Of a stretch of 17,834 nucleotides of DNA, positions 6,243-15,069 are shown in pieces. The DNA comes from CAZBRS01 sp964494475. Its GTDB lineage: Bacteria; Myxococcota_A; UBA9042; CAZBRS01. Position 1 is the stretch's first letter; each line of letters begins with the position of its first letter. The translations under genes were made by a program, and so were the position numbers. The stretch is from assembly GCA_964494475.1 (NCBI GenBank), contig CAZBRS010000085.1:1-17834 (forward strand), read 5' to 3'. The notes below the pieces were generated by a model. It did not search any database, was not told the DNA's origin, and saw only the letters and a program-made list of their open reading frames with translations.

Positions 6243-7396
6243 TGACGAGGCGCGCCTTCACGATGGTCGAGCTGATGGTCGCCCTGGCCATCGGCGTCAT
6301 CGTCATGATCGGCGTGTTCATCGTGTTCCAGCGCAGTACGGGCGCGTTCCGCGTGCAGGGCCAGGTGCAGCGCATGAACGATTCGCTGCGCGGCGCGCTG
6401 CAGCACGTGAAGGCCGACCTGAAGAAGGCCGGCTTCCTGGCCACGCCCAACAGCGCCGTCGACCCCAACGCCTGCCCGTCCCCCGAGCCGCTGCAGGCGT
6501 TGTCGCTCGAGCTGCCCGAGATCTCGACCGGCGACGAGCTGTCGACCGTGGTGAACGAGACGAACAACGTGAACGTGCGGCCCCTGGCGCTGGTGCTGCT
6601 GGGGCCCTACCACACGACGCGCACGTTCCGCACGGCCGGGGTGGCCGGCAACCAGGTGACGCTGCTGACCGCCGACAACCTCGAGGTGCGGGCCAACTAC
6701 CCCGCCTCGCAAGACGAGTTCGACGCGCTCTTCGTGACCGGGCGCATCCTGAAGATCGTGAACCAGGACCAACGCGAGATGTACGCGTCGATCCAGTCCG
6801 CCGCGTTCAACACCGGCGCCATCACGCTCGACCAGACGCTCGAGGCCGCCACCGCCGACAACCCGTGCGGGTACCAGGCCGACGGCGCGCGCATGGAGGT
6901 CGTGCTCCTCTCGTACCTCCGCTACCGCGTGGGGCGCGACGTGCGCGTGGGCGCTCCACGCGCCAAGACCGACCTGATCCGCGAAGAGCTGCGCTTCGTG
7001 GGCCCCGACCTCGTCCCCGTGGCGGGCTCGCAGCTCCACGTGGCCGAGTACGTGGTCGACCTCATGTTCTACGACTTCGTGTTCGACGTGGGGCCGCCCG
7101 GCGCCCCCGACCTGCTGTACTACCCCACCTACGAAGACGGCAACGTGCTGAACGGCGACGGCTCGGGCCGGCTCGAGCGCGGCACGGGCGGCATCCCCGA
7201 GAAGCTGCGCTTCCTCACCGTCAAGGTGTCGGCGCGCACCACCGAGGAAGACACGGACAGCGCGTTCTTCGGCCGGCGCCAGCCCTTCGGCCCGTTGCGC
7301 CTCTACGAGGTCAACCCCGGCATGGACGGGTCCGCGCTGGTCGAATCGCTGGCCAGCCGGGTCGAGCTCACCTCGTTCCGGCAGAGGGGACTATGA
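6242..7396 (+). CDS. pilW: Type IV pilus minor pilin PilW, with Ala at the cleavage site
   Basis: 384 aa, translationally coupled to pilV. The leader is only M-T-R-R-A, followed by F-T-M-V-E and a hydrophobic helix (about 6-28). The residue before the predicted cut is Ala, where Gly is nearly invariant. Glu at mature position 5 is kept. Residues 45-65 (R-M-N-D-S-L-R-G-A-L-Q and after) fit the PilW pattern of a helix following the pilin stalk, and the remaining 300 residues are beta-rich, the usual size for PilW. It should be part of the minor-pilin priming complex with FimU, PilV, PilX and PilY1. The stop overlaps the pilX start (ATGA). Confidence 0.85.
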   Translation: MTRRAFTMVELMVALAIGVIVMIGVFIVFQRSTGAFRVQGQVQRMNDSLRGALQHVKADLKKAGFLATPNSAVDPNACPSPEPLQALSLELPEISTGDELSTVVNETNNVNVRPLALVLLGPYHTTRTFRTAGVAGNQVTLLTADNLEVRANYPASQDEFDALFVTGRILKIVNQDQREMYASIQSAAFNTGAITLDQTLEAATADNPCGYQADGARMEVVLLSYLRYRVGRDVRVGAPRAKTDLIREELRFVGPDLVPVAGSQLHVAEYVVDLMFYDFVFDVGPPGAPDLLYYPTYEDGNVLNGDGSGRLERGTGGIPEKLRFLTVKVSARTTEEDTDSAFFGRRQPFGPLRLYEVNPGMDGSALVESLASRVELTSFRQRGL

Positions 7397-7959
7397 GCCC
7401 GAACCCCGCCTCACGCGCCCTCGGTCGGCCCCGCGGAGCCGTCCTCATCCTGTCGATGCTGGTGCTCATCGCGCTGGCCGCCGTGGCCTTCCTGGGCGCC
7501 GAGAGCACCATGTTCGAGATCAACTACGTGGGCGCGAACCGCCTGACGACGGTCGGGCAGTACGTGGCCGAGGGCGGGCAAACGCTCTCGGTGGGCCAGC
7601 TCGCGGTCAGCCCCGGCCTGCTCGCCGCCACCAACAACACGCTCACCGAGAGCTACTTCGGCGGCCTGTTCCAGGCCTCGCCGGTCGGCAACGGGCCGGG
7701 GATCGACCCCGAGACGTTCGGCATGGAGTCCTACGCCGGCGCCACGGCGAGCTTCACGACCACGTTCGAGGATCCGGTCACGACGAACCGGGTGCCCGGC
7801 TTCAGCTCGGACACCTTCGTCTTCACCAAGTACACGACCCGCACCGTGGGGGCCTACCGCGTGGGGCAGCCCGCGCTCGGCGACGCCTTCCAGCGCCGCG
7901 CCCAGGGCTCGGTGGTGGGGCAGGTGTTCCTGCTGTCCGGCACGACGGGGGGCATGTGA
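7393..7959 (+). CDS. pilX: Type IV pilus minor pilin PilX
   Basis: 188 aa. The leader of 15 residues ends in R-P-R-G, then A-V-L-I-L and a hydrophobic helix to about residue 36. Glu at mature position 5 is absent, as is usual for PilX and for GspK in type II secretion, which sit at the very tip. The stretch N-Y-V-G-A-N-R ... V-A-E-G-G fits the PilX N-terminal domain (N-x-R followed by an A-E motif). The protein is short but within the family's range. It is expected to contact PilY1, whose gene follows with a TGATG overlap. Confidence 0.8.
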   Translation: MSPNPASRALGRPRGAVLILSMLVLIALAAVAFLGAESTMFEINYVGANRLTTVGQYVAEGGQTLSVGQLAVSPGLLAATNNTLTESYFGGLFQASPVGNGPGIDPETFGMESYAGATASFTTTFEDPVTTNRVPGFSSDTFVFTKYTTRTVGAYRVGQPALGDAFQRRAQGSVVGQVFLLSGTTGGM

Positions 7960-10900
7960 TGATCCGGCACGCCGCGCTCCTCGTCGCGCTGCTGGCGGGC
8001 CTGGCGGGCCGGCCCGCGCTGGCGCAGTTCGACGCGCCCTCGCCCGCCAAGCCCGAGGTGCTGCTGCTCCTCGACGACTCGGTGCTCTGGCAGTCGCACT
8101 ACGTGACGGGCGTCGCGCCCGACTGTGTCGCGTGCACCATCAGCGGCGACCCGCTGCTCTGCACGGTCGACGCCGTGGGCCTGCAGGAGGCGCTGACCGG
8201 CGCCTACGCCGCCTCGACCATGACCTGCGACAACCGCCAACTGCCGGTAGAGCGCCCCGACGCCGCCGAGACCGTGGGCCACTTCAAGGTGCGCTTCACC
8301 GCACAGCCCACCCCCGACGGCGCCATCGACCAGGCCGGCGACGCCATCAAGTTCGGGCTCATGACCGTCGACCACGCCGCCGACACGTCCACGCTGCTCG
8401 TCGGCGAGTTCTCGTACGGCGACGACGTCACGTGCTCCTGGTTCGACGGCACGACCACCGAGAACGTCACGTTCAACCTGGGCGCGAAGAGCGAGAGCGC
8501 CACCTACGGACGCCGGGTCCCCCTGCAGGCCTCCGACGACGGCGTCGACGTGCTCGCCACCAACGAGGCCGTGCAGCAGGCCATCAAGAACGACATCCCC
8601 TGGGGCACCTTCCCGGCGTCCGCGCTGCTCACCGACGCCATCGACTACCTGACGACCGATCCGCACTTCGCCCCGTGGGATCCCTTCGCGGGCACCGGCG
8701 ACCCCTATTCGGCCTGCCGGCAGCGCGCCGCCGTGCTCATCACCCACTCGCCCGACGACGTGCGCTACGTCGACGCCGACGCGGGCTGCCTCAAGACCAC
8801 CCTCGATCGCGCCAACGAGCTCACGCAGACGCTGGGCGTGCCCCTCTACGCCATCTCGTACCGGGCCGACGCCCCCGCCCGTGCGCTGGCCGACGAGCTC
8901 GCGCTGCTCGGCGGCACCGACGCGGCCTACCACGTCACGGGCCCGGCCGCCCTGAAGGCCGTCATGTCCTCCATCCTCGATCGGCTCACGGCCTACGGCG
9001 ACAGCTTCACCGAGGTCGTCACGACCACGGCCACGCGCAGCAACGAAGACGCGCTCTACGAGATCTTCTCGGGCTTCGGGCGCACCCTGGGCCGCCTCGA
9101 CCCCTACGGCGTGCTGTACAACCTCATCCTGCGGTGCCACGACTGCACCGACCAGGCCGACGGGGGCCCCGAGGCCTGCGCCAGCTTCGAGTTCGGCGGG
9201 GCGCTGGCCTATCGCGCCGACGCCAGCCGCACGGTCTTCACGCAACAGGGCGGCCTGGCGACCCCCTTCACCCACGCCGCCCTCGACGCGGCCGCTCTCT
9301 CGATCCCCACGAGCGGAGCGCTCATCGACCTGACGCCGACCAACCCCTGCACCACCTCGGTCACCTGGAATCCCTCGCAGATCCTGGGCCTGGCCGACGA
9401 CGACGACCCCGCCACCGGCCTGCCGTACTACGAAACCTTCGCCGACCAGGTGGTGTCGTTCGTCCGGGGCGACGAGACCTCGCGCCGCTGCGACCGCCCG
9501 CTCGGCGCCATCCGCTACGCTACGCCCGCCATCTCGGCCGCGCCGGCCCTGGCGCTCTCGGCCCCGGGCTACGGCATGTTCAAGGCCGAGGAGGGGCTGG
9601 CCGCCGGCGACCGGAGGGTGAAGGATCGCCCCACCGTGCTCTACGCCGCGACCCACACGGGCATGCTGCACGCCTTCCGCCTCGACCGTCCGCCGGCCAT
9701 GGCCGACGACGAGTACGGGCAGGAGCTCTGGGCCTACGTGCCGGGCTTCCTGTTGCCGCGCCTGCACGACCTGCCGCTGTCGCTCGAGTACCTGCTCGAC
9801 GGATCGGTGGTGGTGCGCGACGTGCTCACCCTGGCCACGTCGACCATGAGCCTGGCCGAACTCGGCCACGCCTGGCGCACCCTCGCCGTCGTCTCGTGCG
9901 GCACGGGCTGCCGGGGGCTGTTCGCGCTCGACGTGACCGAGCCCGACGCCCCTCAGTTCCTGTGGGAGGTCGAGCCCGGCCGGCGCTGCTACTCGAACGA
10001 CGCCGAGGGCCAGGGCTGCGTGGCCACCAGCGACTACGACGACCTCGGCTACACCGTCTCGAAGCCCGACTTCGGGCTGGTGTGGGTGGCCGACGTGCTC
10101 GGCGAGACCGACCCGCACCAGCGGGGCGTGGTGCTCCTCGGATCCGGCGCCAAGCAAGGCGCCGGCGCCCACGTGGGCGAGGGGTTCTTCGTGCTCGACG
10201 CCCTCACCGGGCGGATCGTCCGCCAGTTCGGCGACCACGTGCCGGGACCACCCGCCGTCGAACCGCCGGGCCAGTTCAAGGAGGAGATGGTGGGCGGGGT
10301 GGCGGGGTACAACACCTTCCCCGGCCGCATCACGAACCGCGTGTTCGCCGGCGACGCGGCGGGGCAGCTCTGGCGCTTCGATCTCTCGAACAGCGACCCC
10401 GACGAATGGACCGGCCAGCGCTTCTTCGACGTGCGCGACGTGCTGGGGGGCGGCGACCGCCCACCCCTCTACGAAGCCCCCGCGCTGGCGCTCGACACCA
10501 CGGGCTCGAGCCTGATCGTGACGCTCGCCACCGGCGGCGTGCGCGCGCTCGGCGACCCCCTGGCCACCCACGTCGTCACGGCCGTGCGCGAGGCGTTCAC
10601 CCTGGCCGGCGGCGTGGCCACGCTGACGCCCCAGACGTTGTGGCAGCACGTGCTGAACGCCGGCGAGATCCCCACGGGACGGCCGGTGGTCTACAACAGC
10701 GCCACGTACTTCAGCACCTACGTCAGCGATCTCACCGACCCGTGCCTGATGGGCGGCAGCCGCGTCTACGGCGTGCGCTTCGTCGAGAGTGACTCCGGGG
10801 GCGACTTCGTGGGCGCGCTCGACGTCGACGGGGCCATCGACCAGACCTACGTCGAGCTCGCCGATACCTTCCTCACGGGGGTGCACGTAGTGCTCCGTCC

Positions 10901-11132
10901 CGGCTGCGTGGGCGAGGTCCCTGACACCTGGATGAACCCCACGCCCACCTCCGGCGCGTCCACGACCGGCACGCCCACGCTGGTGGCCTCGGCGGGCTTC
11001 GGCGGCACGTCGTCGCCCGGCCAGGTGCCCGACTCGGCGACGGCCGAGCCCCCGGTGGCCAGCCAGTCGCTGCCGCTCACCGGAACGCCCCGCACCCTCA
11101 TCTATTCGTCGTGGGGCCTCATCTTCGAATAG
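7959..11132 (+). CDS. pilY1: PilY1-like pilus tip adhesin/assembly factor
   Basis: 1057 aa. The ATG at 7959 in the TGATG overlap was preferred to the GTG at 7956. Residues 1-22 form a Sec signal peptide ending A-L-A. Residues 33-330 look like a VWA fold (P-E-V-L-L-L-L-D-D-S start), but the metal site is degenerate: DxSxS reads D39-D-S-V-L, the Thr loop reads F-P-A-S-A (218-222) and the third loop reads T-H-S-P-D (262-266). Residues about 555-860 form the PilY1/PilC beta-propeller, with the family landmarks R-P-T-V-L-Y-A, G-M-L-H-A-F, E-L-W-A-Y-V-P, L-G-Y-T and F-A-G-D-x-x-G-Q-L-W-R-F-D-L (796-809). The acidic calcium loop that normally precedes A-G-D is missing. A CxxC pair occurs near residue 56. 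PilY1 is exported, binds the minor-pilin complex and acts in pilus assembly, adhesion and surface sensing (family knowledge). Confidence 0.88.
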   Translation: MIRHAALLVALLAGLAGRPALAQFDAPSPAKPEVLLLLDDSVLWQSHYVTGVAPDCVACTISGDPLLCTVDAVGLQEALTGAYAASTMTCDNRQLPVERPDAAETVGHFKVRFTAQPTPDGAIDQAGDAIKFGLMTVDHAADTSTLLVGEFSYGDDVTCSWFDGTTTENVTFNLGAKSESATYGRRVPLQASDDGVDVLATNEAVQQAIKNDIPWGTFPASALLTDAIDYLTTDPHFAPWDPFAGTGDPYSACRQRAAVLITHSPDDVRYVDADAGCLKTTLDRANELTQTLGVPLYAISYRADAPARALADELALLGGTDAAYHVTGPAALKAVMSSILDRLTAYGDSFTEVVTTTATRSNEDALYEIFSGFGRTLGRLDPYGVLYNLILRCHDCTDQADGGPEACASFEFGGALAYRADASRTVFTQQGGLATPFTHAALDAAALSIPTSGALIDLTPTNPCTTSVTWNPSQILGLADDDDPATGLPYYETFADQVVSFVRGDETSRRCDRPLGAIRYATPAISAAPALALSAPGYGMFKAEEGLAAGDRRVKDRPTVLYAATHTGMLHAFRLDRPPAMADDEYGQELWAYVPGFLLPRLHDLPLSLEYLLDGSVVVRDVLTLATSTMSLAELGHAWRTLAVVSCGTGCRGLFALDVTEPDAPQFLWEVEPGRRCYSNDAEGQGCVATSDYDDLGYTVSKPDFGLVWVADVLGETDPHQRGVVLLGSGAKQGAGAHVGEGFFVLDALTGRIVRQFGDHVPGPPAVEPPGQFKEEMVGGVAGYNTFPGRITNRVFAGDAAGQLWRFDLSNSDPDEWTGQRFFDVRDVLGGGDRPPLYEAPALALDTTGSSLIVTLATGGVRALGDPLATHVVTAVREAFTLAGGVATLTPQTLWQHVLNAGEIPTGRPVVYNSATYFSTYVSDLTDPCLMGGSRVYGVRFVESDSGGDFVGALDVDGAIDQTYVELADTFLTGVHVVLRPGCVGEVPDTWMNPTPTSGASTTGTPTLVASAGFGGTSSPGQVPDSATAEPPVASQSLPLTGTPRTLIYSSWGLIFE

Positions 11133-11139
11133 GGGTTGC

Positions 11140-11586
11140 ATGCGACTCGTTGCCCTCGTGGCCCTGCTCGTGGCCTGCACGTCCCCCGCGCCGAGGGAAG
11201 AGCCCACGGCTCCGCCGGAGAGGGCCGGCGCCCCTGTGGCGCGAGCGCCCCTGGGTCCCCCCCCCACGTTGCAGCAGCGCCCCGCCGAGCTCGTCGCCGC
11301 CGCCGATCTGGCCGGCGTCTTTCCCCTGCCCGAGGGCGCCCGCTTCGAGCGCAGGGCGGGCCGCCTGGGCCTCTACCGCCTGACCGCGGCCTTCCCGAAG
11401 GTGGTGCACTTCTATCGCGCGGCGGGCTTCGTGGTCACCGAGAAGGAGGGCGCGGCGACGGTGGTGCCCCCGAAGCGCAGCCGCGATCAGGAGTTCCTGG
11501 TCATCCGTCACCGCTTCGGCGAGGTGGTGAACCTGGTGGTTCACGAAGGCGCTCGGGGCGAGCCGGCGCCCGCCGCCCCGCGATGA
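11140..11586 (+). CDS. Small lipoprotein of unknown function in the pil operon
   Basis: 148 aa, starting 7 nt after the pilY1 stop with AGGGG as ribosome site. The very short signal ends in L-V-A-C (Cys13), a good lipobox. A Pro/Ala-rich linker (about 14-47) leads to a compact domain of roughly 85 residues containing F-P-L-P-E-G-A-R and, further on, V-V-H-F-Y-R-A-A-G-F. That pattern occurs in small predicted envelope proteins, but I cannot name a family. By position between pilY1 and a membrane glycosyltransferase-like gene it could be an operon-specific partner such as a secretin or assembly accessory; this is inference only. The stop overlaps the next start (ATGA). Confidence 0.75.
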   Translation: MRLVALVALLVACTSPAPREEPTAPPERAGAPVARAPLGPPPTLQQRPAELVAAADLAGVFPLPEGARFERRAGRLGLYRLTAAFPKVVHFYRAAGFVVTEKEGAATVVPPKRSRDQEFLVIRHRFGEVVNLVVHEGARGEPAPAAPR

Positions 11587-12875
11587 GCCGCCCGAGCGGC
11601 CGCGGGCTGCTCGCGATCCTGTGGATCGCGCTCGTCCTGCCCCTCTTGCTGTCGACCCGCAGGCTGGCCTACGACGACCACCTCGAGCCCTCGGTGCTGA
11701 TGCTGCAGCACCACGCGCTGCCCGCCGCCGACGCGTGCTGGGAGTGCCATCAACCCCCGCTGCACTACGCCCTGCAGGCCCTGGCCTTCGCGGTGACCGG
11801 GGCCGAGACCCCGTCGGCCCGCCTGGCCGTGGCGCGCGCGCTGGCGTTCGGCTTGACCGCGCTCTTGTGGGGCGTGGGGTTCGCGCTCGCGAGGCGCGTG
11901 AGCCCGAAGCTCCACGAGCAAGGGCTCGCGTGGCTGTTCTTCCTCACCCTGCCCGCCGTCTTCCTGCTGCACGTGACGTTGTCGAACGACGTGGCGGCCG
12001 TGGCGCTCTCGGCGCTGCTCTTCGCCTGGCTGGCCCGGTTGCTCGACCCGAAGGCCGAGCCTCCGACCGCGGGCGCGTGGGCGATCGGCGGGCTGCTGGC
12101 CGGGCTCGGCCTGCTCGCCAAGACCACCGCGCTGCCCGGCGTGGTCGTGCTCGGGGTGGCCGCGCTGGCCTACGGCGGAGCCGGCCGCGCACGCCTGAAG
12201 GCCCTGGCCGCGTCGCTGGGCACGGCGCTGCTGGTGGCGGGCCCCTGGCTCGCACACAACGTCGTCACCTCGGGCCGCGTGCTGCCGCTGCGCATGCAGG
12301 CGCAGGTCTACGCCCCGGCCGATCCGGGCTACTTCACGAGCTTCCGCTTCCTCGACCTGCTGGCCGAACCCTTCGCCCGCTCGCCCGGGGCCACGTTCCT
12401 GTCGCACCTCGACGCGCCGGGGCCCGTCGACGGGTCGTGGCTCACGCGCCTCTACTCGCTGTTCTTCCACGAGAGCCTCGGCTACCTGCCGCCGCTGTGG
12501 CCTCCCCTGGTGGCCGCGCTCTATGGGGTCGGGCTCGTCGTCGTGGCCTTCGTGGGGCTCGGCGCCTGGCGCGTGCTCCGCGAGGGGCGAGCGTGGCGGC
12601 TCGAACGGCTGGCGCTCGGCTGGGTGGTGGCCTCGTTCGCGCTGCTCGTGGCCTTCAACCTGGCGTACCCCTCCCGCCTGCTCGTGCACGGCAAGGCCGT
12701 GTTCGTCCTGCCGGCCTGGCCCGCCCTCTTCCTGCTGTACGTCCGGGGCGTTCAGCGGGCCGCCGAATGGGCTGGAGGCCGCCTGGCCCCTGCCGTATAC
12801 TCCGCGCACCTGACCGTGCAGGCGCTGTTCGTGGCCCATGCGATCGCCCTCGTCGCCCGCCTTGTCCTCGACTAG
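11583..12875 (+). CDS. Polytopic GT-C glycosyltransferase-like protein (PMT/ArnT type)
   Basis: 430 aa, with about ten hydrophobic segments. The first periplasmic loop after TM1 carries acidic D31-D32 and then C52-W-E-C-H-Q-P-P-L-H-Y, the usual position of the catalytic acidic residue and the P-P-L-x-Y block of lipid-linked sugar transferases of the GT-C fold (PMT/ArnT relatives). A second landmark, S-N-D in the loop before TM5, and a late segment with K-A-V-F-V-L-P-A-W-P fit the same fold. These enzymes move a sugar from a polyprenyl-phosphate donor onto protein, lipid A or other acceptors at the outer face of the inner membrane. The acceptor here is unknown; pilin or envelope protein is possible because the gene is coupled (ATGA) to the pilus operon. 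The Cys pair beside the active loop is notable. Confidence 0.75.
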   Translation: MSRPSGRGLLAILWIALVLPLLLSTRRLAYDDHLEPSVLMLQHHALPAADACWECHQPPLHYALQALAFAVTGAETPSARLAVARALAFGLTALLWGVGFALARRVSPKLHEQGLAWLFFLTLPAVFLLHVTLSNDVAAVALSALLFAWLARLLDPKAEPPTAGAWAIGGLLAGLGLLAKTTALPGVVVLGVAALAYGGAGRARLKALAASLGTALLVAGPWLAHNVVTSGRVLPLRMQAQVYAPADPGYFTSFRFLDLLAEPFARSPGATFLSHLDAPGPVDGSWLTRLYSLFFHESLGYLPPLWPPLVAALYGVGLVVVAFVGLGAWRVLREGRAWRLERLALGWVVASFALLVAFNLAYPSRLLVHGKAVFVLPAWPALFLLYVRGVQRAAEWAGGRLAPAVYSAHLTVQALFVAHAIALVARLVLD

Positions 12876-15066
12876 CCGGCTCGCCCTCGGCGTGCTGCTG
12901 GCCGCCACGTTCGGCCTGCTCTCGTTCTATTTCCTGCGGCCCGAGTACGACATCGACATCTTCTGGCACGTGAAGGCCGGCGAGTGGATGGTCCAGCACC
13001 AGGCCTTCCCCACCACCGACCTCTTCAACTACCAGCACCCCCAGCGCGAGTGGGTCACGTTCCAGTGGCTCTACCAGGTGGCCGCCCACGCGCTGCACTC
13101 CGTGGGCGGTTTTGAGGCGCTGAAGCTCGCGAACGTCGGGCTCCTGGTGCTCGGCTTCCTGCTGGTCTGGCGCCTGGCCTGGCGCCTGCTCGGCCGGCGC
13201 TGGTGGCTGGCGTGGCTGGTGCTCGCCCTCTTCCAGGCGCTGTACCACGACCGCATCCGCCTGCGCCCCCACGTGCTCAGCCTCGTGCTCGAGATGCTGG
13301 TGGCCGTGCCCATCCTCGAGCGCTTCCAACGCTCCTCCTGGCGTACCACGCTGTGGATGGTGGCGGTCGCCGCGCTGTGGGCCAACGCGCACGCGGGCGC
13401 GGTCAACGTGCTGGTGGTCATGCTGGGCGCACTCGTGGCGGGCAGCGTCGCCGATCGCCTGGCCCTCGGCGCCACCGACGTGCCCCTGCGCCGCGTGATC
13501 GTCACGTGCGGAGCCATCGGCGCGGTGCTGGCCCTCTCGCCCAACTTCATCCGCGGCAACTGGACCGCGTTCACCATGTTCGAGGCCACCAAGCTCATCA
13601 TCCCCGAGTGGAACCCCACCTTCACCTACCTCGACCTCGGCAACGCGCCGCACTACTGGCTGTGCGGCCTCGCCCCCTATGTGCTGGTGGGGCCCGTCGC
13701 GGTGCAGGGCTCGATCCGGCTGCTCGGCACCGACCTGCGCCACGCCTGGGCGCACGTGGCCGTGCTGGCCGCGCTGGTGCTCCTGAAGCTCGCCACGGCG
13801 CCCGGGGCGGTGCCGCCCTTCGCGTTGCCGTTGTTGACGTGGGCCTTTCGCCTGGGCGTGATCGCCTCGCTGCTCTACCTGTTCATGCACCAGCGACGCC
13901 CCGGCGTGCTGGCCGAGATGCTGATCGCCCTGGCGTTGCTGCTGGTGGCGCACACGTCGGCGCGCTTCGCCTACCTCGCGGTGTTGCCGGTCGTCATCCT
14001 GCTGCGCTGGAACCTGCCCGTGCTCACGCGGCACGCGCCCTCGATGGGCAGCCTGGCCGTGCTCCTGTCGCTCGCGCTCTTCGGCGTGACCGTGCACTAC
14101 TACTTCTTCGTGCAGCGCCAGGGCTTCGCCGACGCCGTGCAGAAGCTCGACTACCAGCTCGAGCCCACGCGCTTTCCCGAGGCCGCCACCGACTTCCTGG
14201 TCGAGGCCGGCCTGGGAGGCCGCATCCTGAACCAGACCGAGTGGGGCGGCTACCTGCTGTACCGCCTGTACCCCGAGGCCCGCGTGTTCTCGGACGGTCG
14301 CGGCAACCTCGACACCGAAGAGCTGGTGGCGGTCATCGAGACGCACAAGCCCTACGAGCGCGACCGCGCGCTCGAGATCACGGCGCGCCGCTTCGGGCTC
14401 GACCTGGCGGTCTACAAGGCCCCCGTGTTCCCGCGCGGCTTCTGGGACCCCACGCGCTGGCGCCGCCTGTACCACGACCCCGAGGTCGACGTGATGCTCC
14501 GGCTCGAGGCCGGCGCCTCGCCCTGGCTGGCGCGGGCCGAACAGTACTACTCCGCCCGCGGCATCGCCCCGCCCGGAGCCGGCGCCGAGGCCATTCGCGC
14601 CTGGGAGCGTCAGGTGGCCGCCGACAACTGGACGCGCTGGAAGGCCCGCCCCTTCAACGCCGAGCGCCTGGCCGCCCTCGAAGCGAAGGCCGCGAGTCCG
14701 CGCCTGCGCACGCGGCTCGCGGGCCTCGTGGGCCTGGCCCGCTACGCCATCGACGCCGATCAACCCGACGAGGGCGCGCGCCTCGTCGACCTGGCCCTGC
14801 GCGAGAGCCCCTTCCACGCCCGAGCCCTGCTCTGGGGAGCCATGGCCCGGCACCTGCAGGGGCGCGCCGCCGAGGTCGCCGGCCCCGTGCAGATGGCGCT
14901 GCTCCTCGACAACCTGCCCTTCTACCGGCTGCTCGGGCCCGGGTGGCGCCTGAAGGGCGGTGAACGCGCCCTGGCCAATCACCTGCTGCAGTGGCAGACC
15001 GAGCCCCTGAACCCCGCGGTGCCCGACGTGCCCTACCGCGACCCGTCGACCGCGCCGGGGTTGTGA
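12838..15066 (+). CDS. Large polytopic membrane protein, GT-C-like with soluble C-terminus
   Basis: 742 aa, overlapping the previous gene by 38 nt; a TTG at 12862 is an alternative start. TM1 is followed by D38-I-D-I-F-W-H-V-K-A-G-E-W and, further on, E-W-V-T-F-Q-W-L-Y-Q-V, a signature of a family of predicted membrane glycosyltransferases often annotated only as membrane proteins. About ten more membrane segments run to around residue 425. The C-terminal 310 residues are soluble and start with the family landmark W469-G-G-Y then R-L-Y-P and S-D-G-R-G-N. The last 110 residues look like helical repeats. The role is probably glycan or lipid-linked sugar transfer at the inner membrane (inference). 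The last coding bases lie in the 55-bp segment repeated across the assembly gap; the stop at 15064-15066 is intact in both copies. Confidence 0.75.
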   Translation: MRSPSSPALSSTSRLALGVLLAATFGLLSFYFLRPEYDIDIFWHVKAGEWMVQHQAFPTTDLFNYQHPQREWVTFQWLYQVAAHALHSVGGFEALKLANVGLLVLGFLLVWRLAWRLLGRRWWLAWLVLALFQALYHDRIRLRPHVLSLVLEMLVAVPILERFQRSSWRTTLWMVAVAALWANAHAGAVNVLVVMLGALVAGSVADRLALGATDVPLRRVIVTCGAIGAVLALSPNFIRGNWTAFTMFEATKLIIPEWNPTFTYLDLGNAPHYWLCGLAPYVLVGPVAVQGSIRLLGTDLRHAWAHVAVLAALVLLKLATAPGAVPPFALPLLTWAFRLGVIASLLYLFMHQRRPGVLAEMLIALALLLVAHTSARFAYLAVLPVVILLRWNLPVLTRHAPSMGSLAVLLSLALFGVTVHYYFFVQRQGFADAVQKLDYQLEPTRFPEAATDFLVEAGLGGRILNQTEWGGYLLYRLYPEARVFSDGRGNLDTEELVAVIETHKPYERDRALEITARRFGLDLAVYKAPVFPRGFWDPTRWRRLYHDPEVDVMLRLEAGASPWLARAEQYYSARGIAPPGAGAEAIRAWERQVAADNWTRWKARPFNAERLAALEAKAASPRLRTRLAGLVGLARYAIDADQPDEGARLVDLALRESPFHARALLWGAMARHLQGRAAEVAGPVQMALLLDNLPFYRLLGPGWRLKGGERALANHLLQWQTEPLNPAVPDVPYRDPSTAPGL

Positions 15067-15069
15067 CCG
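15015..15069 (+). repeat. 55-bp contig-end copy before the gap
   Basis: These 55 bases, including the stop of the 742-aa gene, recur exactly at 15170-15224. The match stops exactly at the Ns on both sides, so this looks like overlapping contig ends, not a biological repeat. Confidence 0.9.

Noticed and set aside
7956..7958. GTG at 7956 as the pilY1 start
   Set aside because: The adjacent ATG at 7959 gives the same signal peptide and the same TGATG coupling seen at the pilV/pilW junction.
7854..11267. A 1137-codon open frame on the minus strand opposite pilY1, and similar long antisense frames at 2113-4095, 11541-12908 and 12655-14982
   Set aside because: These mirror plus-strand genes in a very GC-rich sequence where stops are rare. 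Their translations are low-complexity (Gly, Arg, His, Val) with no domains, while the plus-strand frames encode clear families.
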